Positions 49,001 through 60,460 of a stretch of DNA of 64,000 nucleotides are shown in pieces. Both the position numbers and the translations under genes were made by a program. How positions within the stretch are numbered: position 1 is the first letter of the stretch; the number at the start of each line of letters is the position of its first letter. The notes under the pieces are model-generated. The model made no database searches, was not told the DNA's origin, and was given only the letters and a program-made list of their open reading frames with translations. Source of the DNA: Sipunculus nudus (lineage: Eukaryota > Annelida > Sipuncula > Golfingiida > Sipunculidae); the NCBI GenBank assembly GCA_026874595.1, contig CM049321.1, positions 23,555,979 to 23,619,978 on the forward strand, in the 5' to 3' direction.

Positions 49001-50164
49001 GCCAAAATTTTTATTCATATGGGTCCAACGGTTTCAAAACGTGCCTGTTAACGGATTGGCGCCCGGTCCGACGGACAGACGACGGAAAAAAAGAGGATGA
49101 CTACAGTTCAGCTGACTTATAGTTGGCTGAGCTTAAAATGGTCATGTACATATTGTGTAAATTTCTATATGGTTAACTGCGAAAATAAAACCTCCTAAAC
49201 ACTGGACAAGCGAAAATCATTGACATTCCACCTAGAGAATATGAAGCTAACCAAATTTCCCAGGGTGAAATTAGTAATATCAATGACTCTTTTCGATCAG
49301 ATGTTAAAGCTTAAGCAGTTCTGGATGAGTGGCTTTAACCATTCACTTGGATCGTGTCAGTTTAGACGGTTCCTTTCAACAACAACAACAACAACAATAA
49401 CACGTTTAAATGAAGAAATGAATACAAATAGCTGAAGGAATGTGCAAATAATCTCAATGTTATATATTCCAAGGAGTATCGTTAATTGAGCCTATGATTT
49501 ATCAGGAAATGTCTCTATAGGACTTTAACGCCCTTTATGTTGGTGAACCTTGGGTCCTTCCCACGTTCATTCAATAATCAATGAAAAACCTCATTATCAT
49601 GGGTAAGTCCGGAACGTGAATAACCTAAACAATATTCGATCCGCATATCATGCTCAATGAGAATTACAAATTATTCATAACAAAGCTGTCTCTTAACAAT
49701 GAATCAGTTATAATGAAGCTGAATAATACAATCGGGTCATGTCCGCACAGACCGGGTGGGATGGTTCATCCTAATGGCTTGTTGTCTCATCAATCGATGT
49801 TCTCAGACAGGTGGATGTGGCTAGGGACGAAACAATTCCTGTCCATTCACAACTCACCAGCCTGGTCCGGTTAGGTCTGACTGGTAGGACTGTCTGTACG
49901 TCTTGAACATATCTGCTTTTAATGCAAACCAGAATGAAATAAAAAAAAAACTTTCTGAATTGAAATATCGTGGTGAAGCCTTCGAAGAAAACGGTTAAAA
50001 TCCGATATTCGCATCTGTAACGAAAGAAAAAACAAGGATGATAACGGAAAATGAATTAGTTATGGCCGTTTGTGAGCACATTTTTATGATATTATTTAAA
50101 TTGTATGTATTTTAGTTTTGTTTATTCTAGTGGATTTTTTTGGATTACTGGAATTACAGTCAGG
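46100..50164. other. Mostly unassigned sequence
   Basis: A G-run lies at 48256-48268, a minus-strand copy of the AGCTCA hairpin repeat at about 49060-49133, and a CAA repeat at about 49378-49397. The 47005-47289 ORF has a few Cys but no recognised fold. Nothing else is supportable. Confidence 0.35.
49060..49133 (-). repeat. AGCTCA-hairpin dispersed repeat, inverted copy
   Basis: Minus strand: AGCTCAGCCAACTATAAGTC...TGAACT, then a GTCGTCTGTCCGTCGG tract, the same order as at 29665. Confidence 0.5.
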
Positions 50165-50216
50165 ATGAAACGGTTCTTCTTGTTCATACTTCAATTTCCA
50201 TTCCTCGATGCCGTTG
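50165..50216 (+). CDS. Exon 1: signal peptide
   Basis: ATG followed by KRFFLFILQFPFLDAV and a strong donor G/GTAAGT, phase 1. Basic residues then a hydrophobic core are typical of a signal peptide. Confidence 0.75.
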
Positions 50217-51422
50217 GTAAGTTATATTATCATTTTCTATTACACGCACACATGATATACATATAATTATATATATATAAACATATATATATATATATAT
50301 AAATTACACACATTATATACATATAGTTATGCATATGTGTGTGAGGGTGTATGTGTGCGTGTGTACGTGGTACAGGGTTTTGCTTACGCAACTTGAATGA
50401 AGTAGATATATCCCACATTGTGTCATGAATTAGCCATGACGGATTTTTTATCTAAAATTTTGGGAAATAGAACAATATAAGCACTTAATACCGAAACCTA
50501 AAGCAAGAAATTCGGATATTCATGACTATGAAAAAAATATAGAATATGAAAATTCTATATTATGTTAGGAGAACTCTCAACCTCCCCTCCCCCTTCTCCC
50601 AACACGTGCCCCTCTCTTCCCTGCACCCCTTCTCAAATCATGTATCCGCGAAACTTAACCAAGATATATGATACAAAGCCTTATTTTGGGCAACTTAAGT
50701 GGGGTCCAGCTCATCGGACTATTAATCCTTTTACGCAGGTGAGATGCGATTGTGATCATAACACTTCCGTTTGCTGGACCAGTCGCTACATGGTCAGACT
50801 GGAATTTTGTGAGATGAGACGGGATTCCTTACTTCAACCACATTAAAGGAATCGATCCTTCATTGTGATTATATTCGCAACCTGGAACCGTGTAAGGAAC
50901 AATCGTAGCTTTTAGCTGCACAGGAGGTATACAAAACTTACATGGCTTTCCATGTGATATTCATCGTGTAAAGGTTGATCAACATCCGACGCTTTTAATA
51001 CCCGTATGATCTGAAAAATTCCCTCATTACAAAGATCGAAAACTTGTAATGCATATTAACATAAGTAATAAGGCTTGTTGTTAGGTAGTGTATACAACCC
51101 CGTTGGATTATTGTTAGAGCCTTGGACCCGGGACCTCAAATTCATGGATCTTGTTCAGCAGGGTTAGGAGCACAGGGACACACATTTCAAAGGGTACCCT
51201 TTTGCACTCACACACACACACACCCTAACATTCTAGGAAATTAAAACGAAAAGAAATAATTATGTGATATTTCTGCCAATCAGTTTATAGTTTCGCTATG
51301 TTTTCTCAATATTCTCTCGATCAAACATCTCCCATTGAGGCAATTTAGAATAATACGTTAGCCAATAGCTTCACTGAGTTGTCGGAAGCGTCAGCCCATT
51401 TTCTTGAATGTTCTCATCACAC

Positions 51423-51490
<68 letters not shown>

Positions 51491-54400
51491 GATGTTTAAA
51501 ATAAACAATAATAAATCTTCTATGTTCAAAGATTGCTGTTTGAATGATATCAGATCTTTTAAATAATACGCCATTAATGACAAATATCGTTCAATGTTAC
51601 CTTGTCATCCCGTCCAATTATTATAAATCTGGGCACATATTATTCGATATAATTATTTCATATAATAACTGATAACTCTGTCTAGGTTTTTGATGAAGTG
51701 TGAACACGATAATGGAACCTTCGAGAAACACTGAAAAATTGGAAATCACGAAATTTTAACCCCGCGAATATGAGGCCAACCATGGTGTAGATTTGTGTGT
51801 ATGGTCGTATTGACATTTATGACTATACAAGGGGCTCTGAATTACTGAGCCAGAAATCCTTTGTCAATGAAAGCCTACCGTGGCTGTTCCCAAACACAAA
51901 GTTAATTTAATTTTATTGTAAGTGTTGGCTGCAATCTTTGTTACACATATTGCAGTACACGTCAATACGTGCAGAGTGTGTACAGATCAACGGAGAAACT
52001 TGATCAGACAATGGATCATCGGCAGGACGCGATTGATATCAAAGGCATGCGGGTCATTAACAATAGCACCGGAAACAGCACTGATGACCCCTTATGCTGT
52101 CAGCGCCATCTCGCGAGCGTTTATGCACGGGTCCTCATTTAAACACTTCGAGAACTGAGAGAAGGATACTGCTATATTGCTATAGTAGGCCAGTCATGGT
52201 ACAAAGGGAGCGGTGATGTAGGATTCCAGCAGGGCATGGACCTGAGTCGACTTTTGAGGGACTCGGACTTTGACTCGAAGGTCCTGGGCTACAACTAGTA
52301 CACGGACTAGGACTCGAAATCGGGCAAAGCGCATCAGTCCATCTCGAGTCTAGTAGATAAACAAGCTGTAACATACTGCATTTTGTAGAGAGACCTTTAT
52401 GTTATGTTTGTGCAAACTACCAACAGAATACTACAGAAAGATTTTATATATCAATCTAAATGAATTTAAACATTCAAGTTAAAAAGCATGTGCAAATAAT
52501 GTAAAATACATACGATAAGCTCAAATTTGCATCTTAATTTTTTTTTTAATAAGGAGATTTTATTAGACTTAGACTCAGTTCTGAATCATTCGGACTCGAA
52601 GAAGGTTCACTTTGACTCGAACCTCGTTGACTCGGACTCGAGTGTCTTGGCTATTACTTGTACTCGGTCTCGGATGGTGTGGACAGCATTACATCACTGG
52701 TAGCTAGGGACCAATGAACAACAGTCAAGTTACACCTTGCCAATATTACTAGTAAAGTAGGAATGACAGAAGCGTAGACATTCAGTGTTACACATTGGCT
52801 GAAACTTGGCATAAATGTTACCTAATTACTGGACTGGTTCGAAGCAAAACTGAAGGTAACTCCACATGGGAACAATTATACATTACATGCAAAGATCAAA
52901 AATGCGTCCTAAAAGAAAGCTGTTTATATTTCTGAAAATAAGCAAATTTGTAGCCGCTTTCATTTTGCTAGGAAGTTTATTGCGGACGATAGATTTTATA
53001 GGAGCCTCCAAATGGTGTCTTTGGGGAGGTCCTTGGACTTACAAACATTAAAGAGTAGTTAAAGGTAAGCAAAGTTAATCGCGTTTATAAAAAGCAAAAC
53101 TTGCCATGGCTATTTTCTTCATGAAGCACAAATCATGAATGCGCGCTTGTGCGATCGGATCAGTTTAGCCAGTGTTGTTAATTCGGAGCCTTGCGGAACC
53201 AAATGAACCGTAACAGCTTCAGTTCAGTAACAGCTACAACAATCCATGTTTGCATTAGCGTAACCGACCACACCAATCCTATATTTGTATTTTCTTTAAA
53301 GGCTCAATCACAGCTCATGATCAAACAGGCCTTTCCTTAAGACTTCCTATTATCAAGTAATGATGTTGCCGCTTCCCTCTGTTTGTTACCATTAACCCGG
53401 ATGGGGTTTTATTTTGAAAAGGGTATATCACCGAGTTCCCGGTATATTATTGACCCTGGCAAATTCCGTGTCAAGAGGAATGTGACTGTACTCAGATTAA
53501 TGTTTCTCAGAATGTGTTCATGCTAAACCATGGATGTTTTAAGGTAGCAGCACTTTTTTTTAAATAGTACGCTATTTTAAGGTCCCAGTAAGGCCAAAAA
53601 ATGCATGGTTCTCAGGCATTTTTTTTCAGAAATCATTACGGGCTGGCGATATTTTATTGTTGTTTTACCTTTTTTTGTATGTTTCGATAACAATGGCATT
53701 TGATCATGGTAAAAGTTTTTTTCCAAAAAAGGGAAAAACACTACATAATAAAGGATTGTATTCTTTTATCTTCTTGAAAGATGAAAATCAAAATAAAAAT
53801 TTTTGATGGGGGGGGGGGGGGGGGCGTAAAATTGACGCGGTTGGTGCCTGAGAACCATATCTTTTATTTTTTTTTGGCTTAGCAGCTTCTTTTTAGTGGG
53901 CTAATATAAAACTGCATGACAAATCTCAAAAGTGTTTTTCCGTTTTTCCCTGTTTCATGTCCCTGCCTACATTTTTATATTGAAATGTTAAATTTTAATT
54001 CAATAAAAAAAATCATTTATGGTCAAGGAAGAAACCTGGTGGATTTTTGTTTACAGTGGAGCTACCTTAATGGCGGGGTGTTCGTGTTAACGTGGTGGTC
54101 GTAAGAGCGTAGTTGCACATGATAGCAGGAGTGCTTGTGATCAGCGGATTGGTGCTTATAGCACGTGATAGCGGAGGTATCCTGATACGGGCATGGTCAT
54201 GATAGCGAACTAGTCGCGATAGCAGGGTGGTCCTGATAGCGGGATGGTCCTTATGCGAGGTTTCACTTTAATATCACTTTTATACACTTATTTTGTTATT
54301 TAATATTTAATTCCATACATTTCCTCTCTTTACATTTTTTATAATGTTATGAATATAGCTATTTCAATTTCACGAAATTAAAGGATATCTGAGGAATGTA

Positions 54401-57400
54401 TACTTTGTTTCAATACATTCAAGGTACCCATTGCATCTTCAGGTATACAAAAACCTTATAATAGGGCCTTTGTATATTATGGTAACTTGCAATATTTAGT
54501 TATAAAACTGTTTGCTAACTCCTGTCCATAAGCGGAAATAGGCTTGCATTTTCCCCGAGTGCACGCTCCCAAGTGTCCGTTCTCAAATTCAAGAAATTAC
54601 AATTATTATTCTTCTCCTTGCACGGAAGTTGAGGCGCATGCGCAAGAAATGACTTTCGTGCACGCGTCTTGTTATGGTTAGTTCTAACAGACACACGTTT
54701 TTGAACAATATACTATATGCTAACATTTTGGCCGAAAAAAAAATCCACCTAATTTTATTGTTATAGTAACCTTCTAGATGTCAAACAACTTTGGAATAAG
54801 AGAAAGCCGAAACAACGATAATATATTTATTAGCTGAACGCAAGACGGGTTACCATTTTTGTCAAATCCGACCAACCCGGTAACACATTCAATTTTCGAA
54901 AATGCCGTTAAGGGTAGTGATTGCATATCTGTATTTTTTTCACGTTAACATTTTGCTCAGGTGAAATACCGGCCGATTCCGAATCCGCACCCATGTCGGT
55001 GGCGCTCTTTTCCGGCGTTCCAACCGCTTCGCTAACTTAATTAGCAAGACAGTTCGGTCCCGTTTTATATCCACTCCGTAACAGCTGTTTCCTCTAAGGT
55101 CGTTTTTGTCGATGATTTATTGTATTTGTATATATTTTTATTTACAGGTGACATGTGCACGCTTAAGACAGATTGTGATGAAACAAACAGCCATAACATG
55201 ACAATAAGGGTCCGGAGCGGTAAGTATACAATTACATTTCCTGTAACCTTCATTTTGATTTATTTCATTTTACAACCGCTGTGGAGATCATGTTTTCATG
55301 CGAGTCTGTTCATATGTTAGTTCTTTTTTGTATGTTGGCAGTATCACGCAACACACTGCTACACCGATTTCCTCAACACTCTGTGAAGTATGGACATGGT
55401 CTACGGAACAGCGTCTTAGAATTTTAGAATAGACGAGGAAAATGGTTGTTTGCTTCGACCTACATCATGTTGAATCTGATGTCCATGTAGTGAGCTTCTC
55501 AGACCGCACACGACTCTTTGATAAACAACGCCTTCGTAACCCGTTTCAGTAGGTGATATATAGAATTTTACCTTACCAGAACGTCACTCTCTTCCAAATT
55601 AGTCGGTGAGCTATTGAAGTACTGTATCCATGTGATGGTGCTCTCCCTGCGGGATACATGGGGACACGTTTTTTTGGCACTTGATCTGATATAAGTGTTA
55701 GAATCTGATAGAAGTACCCGCCCCCCCCCCCCCCAAAAAAAATAAAATTGAAAAATTAGGTCAGAATGTGTGATTTTACTATTTTATAAGGGCAGCCATT
55801 AGCAGTGCTGCCACTCTAGGTTTATAAAAATATCAAAATTGCAATAAAAAAGTATAAATTCCGAACAACTTTCCTGATATGCAAGCACTTTTTTATAGAA
55901 ACGATATGTACAGTTGATGTGTAAAATTGTGTGGATTTGTTCCTGTTGAGCCTCCAGTTTCTGACATTTCAGCACCTGGCATTTTGTCAGTAAGCCACTG
56001 ACAGCTCAGCATAAACTCCACACAACAGAGAACACACGTTCCTGCAAATATATTGGGAAAGCACAATGTCAGATTCATTATAACTTAATCCTTAGATTTA
56101 CCCACTTGATAGCCCATACTGACCATGCTATTTCGCTAATAACAGTATAAAAAATAGCTTTTATGAAAAAGTATAAAATGGCAGCACTGCAATAGCTGAC
56201 ATGGATCAGCGGCGTCATGGAACGCAAGCACCTCTCACTGCGCATGCCCATTGGGGAGAGTAATTTTAATGTATATTCTAACATATAGTTATGTTGTGCG
56301 ATTGGGGAAAGTACTTGCACATGCATATAAGTCACTCTCACACCACAATATTAAAGAGAACTCCGTTCTGTAGAACTAATCTTGAATTAATTAAATAACC
56401 ATTTTCACAAGTTGCCAGTCCTGAAGCCTTCTGAATATAAAGACCTGAGTTCAAAATACTCCGCCGGTACTAACGTTGACTAAAATGCTAAATTTATCTA
56501 TAGCTCTCCCTACCTCTAGACTCAGTCTGCTGGGTTTATTTATAGCTAGTCCCCCAAAGATTGAGAACCTAAACGAAACAGCCATAACCTGAGGCTAAAT
56601 TGTGTGCTATATGGTCTCGGTTTAGCAAAATCTGTGTTTCCGGTCATACCTTTAATCCCGAATAACTTATCTAAAATATATCTAATTTAAATAAGAATAA
56701 CTCTAACGTAACGGTGACTTTTTCTAGCCCATATCTTACTAGATGATAAAAAGTAGGCATTAATAGAATATTTAATAAAACTAAATTAAGAGTAGAGTAA
56801 GTGGATATGATTCCATCGTGTTGTGCCTTGGTCGTTAATTGCTTAAATGTTACAACACGTAATCCTTACATAACCAACATGAGTGTGGTCTACAGTTCTG
56901 GCTACCTAATGATATATAAATGAACCAGACTGGCTAAAAGACATTTAAACTAAAGGGACCTCAATTTTCCAAACTAACACATGCACTATATTCCTTTGTC
57001 TGTGAACTATATGCTTTAGTTGACCAGTACACCAGTGCAATTGGTTCAACAGCAAACCCCATACAGTACACAGCGCATAAGCAAAAGGGTGACAGCCCGA
57101 CCTGTCAGCCTGTCTTGGGCAAGCGACTGGAGTCTCCCCCTGAGGGTAAACGGTCACTGCTAACGCTTATACTACAGCGTGATTTTACACTATAACATAG
57201 TTTCACATCTGTGCTTTTCAGAGAAGACAATAACTGAGGTTTTCTGTGAAGGGGCAAGAGTAAACCTGGTTTGCCCTGCTGATCAAGTAATCCTGATCTT
57301 TGATGCCTTGTACGGACGTCAGGACCGATGTCTCTGTCCGCATGCAGCCATGAGGACCACGGACTGTTCAGCTCCGGACGCTACTCAAGTTATCACGCAG

Positions 57401-57698
57401 AAGTGTGAACGCCTGGCGTCCACATGTAGCTTTGTGTTACAGAACAGCATGTTTAAAAGTGACCCCTGTGGCGGTACCTACAAATATCTACGCTTGAGCT
57501 ATGTTTGTGCGGACATAGGTTAGTGTTTGATTTGTCTATATATGATTATAAAGGCTTGGTTTATCAATTAACTATGTAAGAGCTTCGATTATCCTTATCG
57601 ATTATCAATCAAAATGTTTATAAAAATATATATGCATAGTGAATGATTTTTTTAATATGATATACTTGCAATGTAATATAATGTTATATATATACATG

Positions 57699-57743
<45 letters not shown>

Positions 57744-58464
57744 GCAGAAATAATCTGCGGGAATGCAGTCTTTCATCCGCTGTAACACAGCGCTTTAAGT
57801 TTAGTAATAGAGCATGATCTATTAAGGTATGTATATATAATATATAATATAATTCTGTATATATAATATATAATATAATTCTTAATATGTTGACATGTAT
57901 CTGTAGAAGGTAAAATACGTATGAAAAGTGTAAGTGTAATAAATAAAGAATGTGTGAGAAAGATTTTCCTCTTTTTCATAACAGATCATAAATGTGACCG
58001 CAACTCTTCTTTGAGACCGGAACCGGAAACAAGTACGACCGCCATAACAACGACGATCTCCACAAGACCGACCAGCGAGAGTCAGACAGGTCTGTAGAAT
58101 ATGCGTCTAGCTTCTGTTTAATGTTTTATTATTTTGAGCTATATTCCAGTTTTTAAACTCTGTCTAGAACCTTTAATTTAGTGGTTCTTAAGTGTGAATT
58201 TCGGTGGGGAAACTTAGTGGAGATTCTAGTTATAAGTGCATGACTTTTTTCTAATTTCCGTAACCAACGTTAAGCTTCTTTAATGGAACGCTTCTTCATG
58301 TGTATGTTAATATAACATAAAAAACTATAATGATAACTAACGGTATAGTGCAGGTAAAGAGTAAGATTAGTCCCTTTTAGATGGACTAGTTATATGTTCA
58401 CACAAGCTTTTCTAGGGCACAGGGTCCTTCGTCAAAAAAGGCGTCACTCTTCTCTTACACTCAA

Positions 58465-58521
<57 letters not shown>

Positions 58522-59762
58522 TAAATGGTTACAGAGCCACCAGCTGAATTCAGGACGAGGCTGCAGGACCAGAACGTGACAGAAGGTGACCCTGTCCAGT
58601 TCGCTGTGCAGCTGGTTAGACCCGTTGCCATGGTGACGTGGAAGAGGGGAGAGTATCTGATAGAGCAAACTGACCGTGTAATATTTATTAATAGCTGCAC
58701 AATCTATAGATTAGTCATAAAAGAGACACAACTAAGCGACGCTGGTGTGTACTCCTGTGAACTGCCAGATGGCAAAACAACCTTCGGCAAGTTGAATGTG
58801 CAAAGTAAGTAAAATATGATATTATACACCCGGTAATCAAAGCTACTTATTTGTACTTACATGTATTTGTACCCATGTATGTGCCTGATGTGGGTGTGTC
58901 TTACGTCCCTTTATAAAATGGAATCATTATAGGATATAGAGGCATTGTATCATTGCTTTAGGAAAAAAGGGATTAATGTTCGCCCTTTTTGTTAATTTAT
59001 AATAAATTTAACTTTTTTTAGCAATAGATGCTTAAATCAAATACATACATTTGTTAAGTATAATATTAAATGACTGTGGAAAAATGAAGGGAACAATTTT
59101 CATCTGTAGATAAAACGTATATCAAATTTTTATGAAGCCTATATCTGTTATCAGGGCGGCACCCCCCCCCCCCCCCCCCGCATCCCCCTTGCACGAAATA
59201 TTTGCTGAGAAAATGATAACGTGGATGAACCTTTCAAACATGAAAATATCGGTCATGTAATCATAAAGTTTTATTATAAAACATTTTACATCTGAAGATA
59301 ACAAATTATAGAAAGATCTATTTCTCAAATTATTATGGGATAACTAAGAAACCAAAGACAATGGATCATACCTTAAAAAAAAGATTAATACATCATCTTT
59401 TGTTTTGAGACTTAAATGTAACAAAAAAAATCCTGGTGACAGACTACTCAGTGTTGAGTCCAGAGCGTTTACATATTATGTACTAGTAATCACATAGAAT
59501 TTCATGTGGGGAATGTACATTCAGGGGATTTTCGTTCTACAAAATGAAAATGTAACAACTGTTTCGTTTGACAGGGGAAATAAAAGAAGATAAAAAAGAA
59601 GATGCTGTCGCAGAACCAACTGCTGAAGCCGCCCGAGCCGAGGTGGTTGGTTCAGTGGGGATCATCCTGATGTTGTGTTTCTGTGTATTCATTGTCAGCT
59701 TGGACTTGATGACTATCAAGGAGGAATTTAGCAGACTTAAACGGAATCTGACTTGCCGCTAA
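50165..59762 (+). CDS. Single-pass membrane protein: signal peptide, SUEL lectin, Thr-rich stalk, Ig domain, TM
   Basis: Six exons: 50165-50216, 55148-55219, 57222-57518, 57985-58089, 58535-58804, 59575-59762. They total 984 nt, i.e. 327 residues and a stop. Every junction is phase 1 with GT/AG borders, so the frame holds throughout. In order: hydrophobic signal peptide (1-17); short segment with two Cys and an NMT glycosylation site (18-41); SUEL/rhamnose-binding lectin domain (about 42-140); Thr/Ser/Pro stalk (141-175); I-set-like Ig domain (176-265); acidic/Ala-rich juxtamembrane, helix at about 289-308 and a tail of under 20 residues. Expected at the cell surface, binding a glycan or protein; signalling would need a partner because the tail has no motif I recognise. 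EVA-1 and latrophilins also carry SUEL domains, but I do not know this combination as a named family. Extra exons in the 4.9-kb first intron cannot be excluded. Confidence 0.8.
51424..51486. repeat. (TA)n microsatellite
   Basis: Uninterrupted TA run. Confidence 0.95.
52211..52699. mobile_element. MITE with GACTCGGACTCG subterminal repeats
   Basis: Ends CGGTGATGTA and, reversed, CAGTGATGTA. Clusters of GGACTCG/CGAGTCC lie at both ends (52240-52330 and 52575-52680). The 8-bp flanks do not match. hAT-like by style. Confidence 0.5.
53589..53881. mobile_element. MITE, TAAGGCCAAAAAA / TGCCTGAGAACC family, copy 2
   Basis: The ends TAAGGCCAAAAAATGCATGG...CTCAGGCA and TGCCTGAGAACCATATC...TTTTTGGCTTA are inverted repeats of about 30 bp. 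It matches 16810-17152 internally. A poly-G run lies at 53805-53824. Confidence 0.65.
54054..54268. mobile_element. Short TA-flanked MITE, pogo/Tigger-like
   Basis: Begins CAGTGGAGCTACC after TA and ends GCGAGGTTTCACTT before TA. Internal units of the type TGATAGCGGGATGGTC recur five or more times with variation. Confidence 0.55.
55148..55219 (+). CDS. Exon 2: short Cys-containing linker
   Basis: Acceptor TATTTTTATTTACAG; donor AGCG/GTAAGT; phases 1-1. Encodes DMCTLKTDC and SHNMTIRV, with an N-glycosylation sequon. The two Cys could pair with each other or belong to the following lectin domain. Confidence 0.65.
57115..57179 (-). mobile_element. tRNA-derived SINE-like sequence
   Basis: Minus strand: TAGTATAAGCGTTAGCAG resembles a tRNA A box and D arm, and GGAGACTCCAG sits at B-box distance. 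Extent unclear; it lies in the intron before the SUEL exon. Confidence 0.35.
57222..57518 (+). CDS. Exon 3: SUEL-type (rhamnose/galactose-binding) lectin domain
   Basis: Acceptor GTGCTTTTCAG, donor ATAG/GTTAGT, phases 1-1, 99 codons. It follows the family consensus: FCEGARVNLVC, CPADQVI, DALYGR (the YGR motif), CSAPDAT, CSF.LQNSMF, DPCGGTYKYL and LSYVC. These include the DPCxGTxKYL signature and the Cys set of a complete domain. It binds L-rhamnose or D-galactose-type sugars in studied members. Confidence 0.93.
57698..57737. repeat. (TA)n microsatellite
   Basis: TA run in intron 3; TA-rich repeats also at 57835-57890. Confidence 0.9.
57985..58089 (+). CDS. Exon 4: Thr/Ser-rich stalk
   Basis: Acceptor TTTTTCATAACAG; donor ACAG/GTCTGT; phases 1-1. 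Encodes HKCDRNSSLRPEPE then TSTTAITTTISTRPTS, a likely O-glycosylated spacer with one NSS sequon. Confidence 0.75.
58472..58518. repeat. (CA)n(TA)n microsatellite next to a splice acceptor
   Basis: Run ends 16 bases before the acceptor AG of exon 5, replacing a normal polypyrimidine tract. Confidence 0.9.
58535..58804 (+). CDS. Exon 5: I-set-like immunoglobulin domain
   Basis: Acceptor ATGGTTACAG and donor CAAA/GTAAGT, phases 1-1, 90 codons. It shows PPAEF, NVTEGDPVQF, VTWKRGEYL, YRLVIKE and LSDAGVYSCEL, the B to F strand pattern of an Ig domain with the conserved Trp and Y-x-C. The first canonical Cys is Val (FAVQL); another Cys lies in the E-strand region (INSCTIY). Confidence 0.88.
58805..59574. 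other. Intron 5
   Basis: Poly-C run at about 59161-59179; nothing else recognised. Confidence 0.5.
59575..59762 (+). CDS. Exon 6: transmembrane helix and short cytoplasmic tail
   Basis: The acceptor CGTTTGACAG ends at 59574, phase 1. Charged juxtamembrane EIKEDKKEDAVAEP, Ala-rich region, hydrophobic VVGSVGIILMLCFCVFIVSL, then a basic/acidic tail ending NLTCR and TAA. One exon encodes both membrane span and tail. Confidence 0.85.
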
Positions 59763-60460
59763 GTAGTACCATGGAGGATGGTCGCTTGCTTCAACAAAGG
59801 TATATCTTGCCTCTTAATTCAGAGAACGGCTGATTTAGATTTGGAACACACACGTTCGGTTGCCCCTATTGTCCAGGTCCCTTGTCCGCATGTTTTCTTA
59901 AGAATATTCTTTGCATATAACTTTTGCCCTTAAACATGCAGATGTGTGAACAATGTGTAAAGTAATTTATATCGAGCTGAAATGTATTTACTTTGCGAAT
60001 GTGTTGCGTAATGTCGATGGACTAAGGATGGTGTATTTCCGATAAAGCTGAACAGAACGTTCCTCCATGGAAGACACTCAAAGTCTATGATTCCGAGAGA
60101 TTATACGACAATGGCGACGTCAAACAGGTGGGTGGCGTATCACGTTGCATTTCCTGACGTGAACAGTTGGTATGGCATACTTAATTTTCAATTATCAGTT
60201 CACCGGTGATGAAAAAATCGCACACATTGTCTTCTGTCATGTTTTGGATAATTTATTTGCCATACAATCTTAGTGCCAGATACTCCTTTGCACTGAGGTA
60301 GTCGGAAAAGATCCTACAACCTTTGGGAAAGAAAATTTTACAATATCTCCCTTGTATAAAATATATATATCGGGAAACATAGGTTCACCGAAACTGGGCC
60401 GAACTATACAAAGATATTTCATCCCTACTTCAGAGAATACAGCTAATACCATTCAAAACT
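59763..60460. other. 3' flank of the receptor-like gene
   Basis: No clear AATAAA close to the stop; no coding evidence. Confidence 0.35.

Larger units (their letters stand above)
50217..55147. other. Intron 1 of the receptor-like gene
   Basis: Contains (TA)n at 51424-51486, a putative MITE at 52211-52699, a MITE at 53589-53881 and one at 54054-54268. A Cys-containing ORF end at about 50740-50846 after a CAG is not phase-compatible and is not called. Confidence 0.5.

Noticed and set aside
50562-50846. Cys-containing ORF end after a CAG at about 50740
   Set aside because: Would need a phase-0 entry, while exon 1 of the receptor-like gene ends in phase 1; no domain recognised.
52203-52707. 8-bp target duplication for the 52211-52699 MITE
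   Set aside because: Flanks AAAGGGAG and GTAGCTAG match at only about half of positions.
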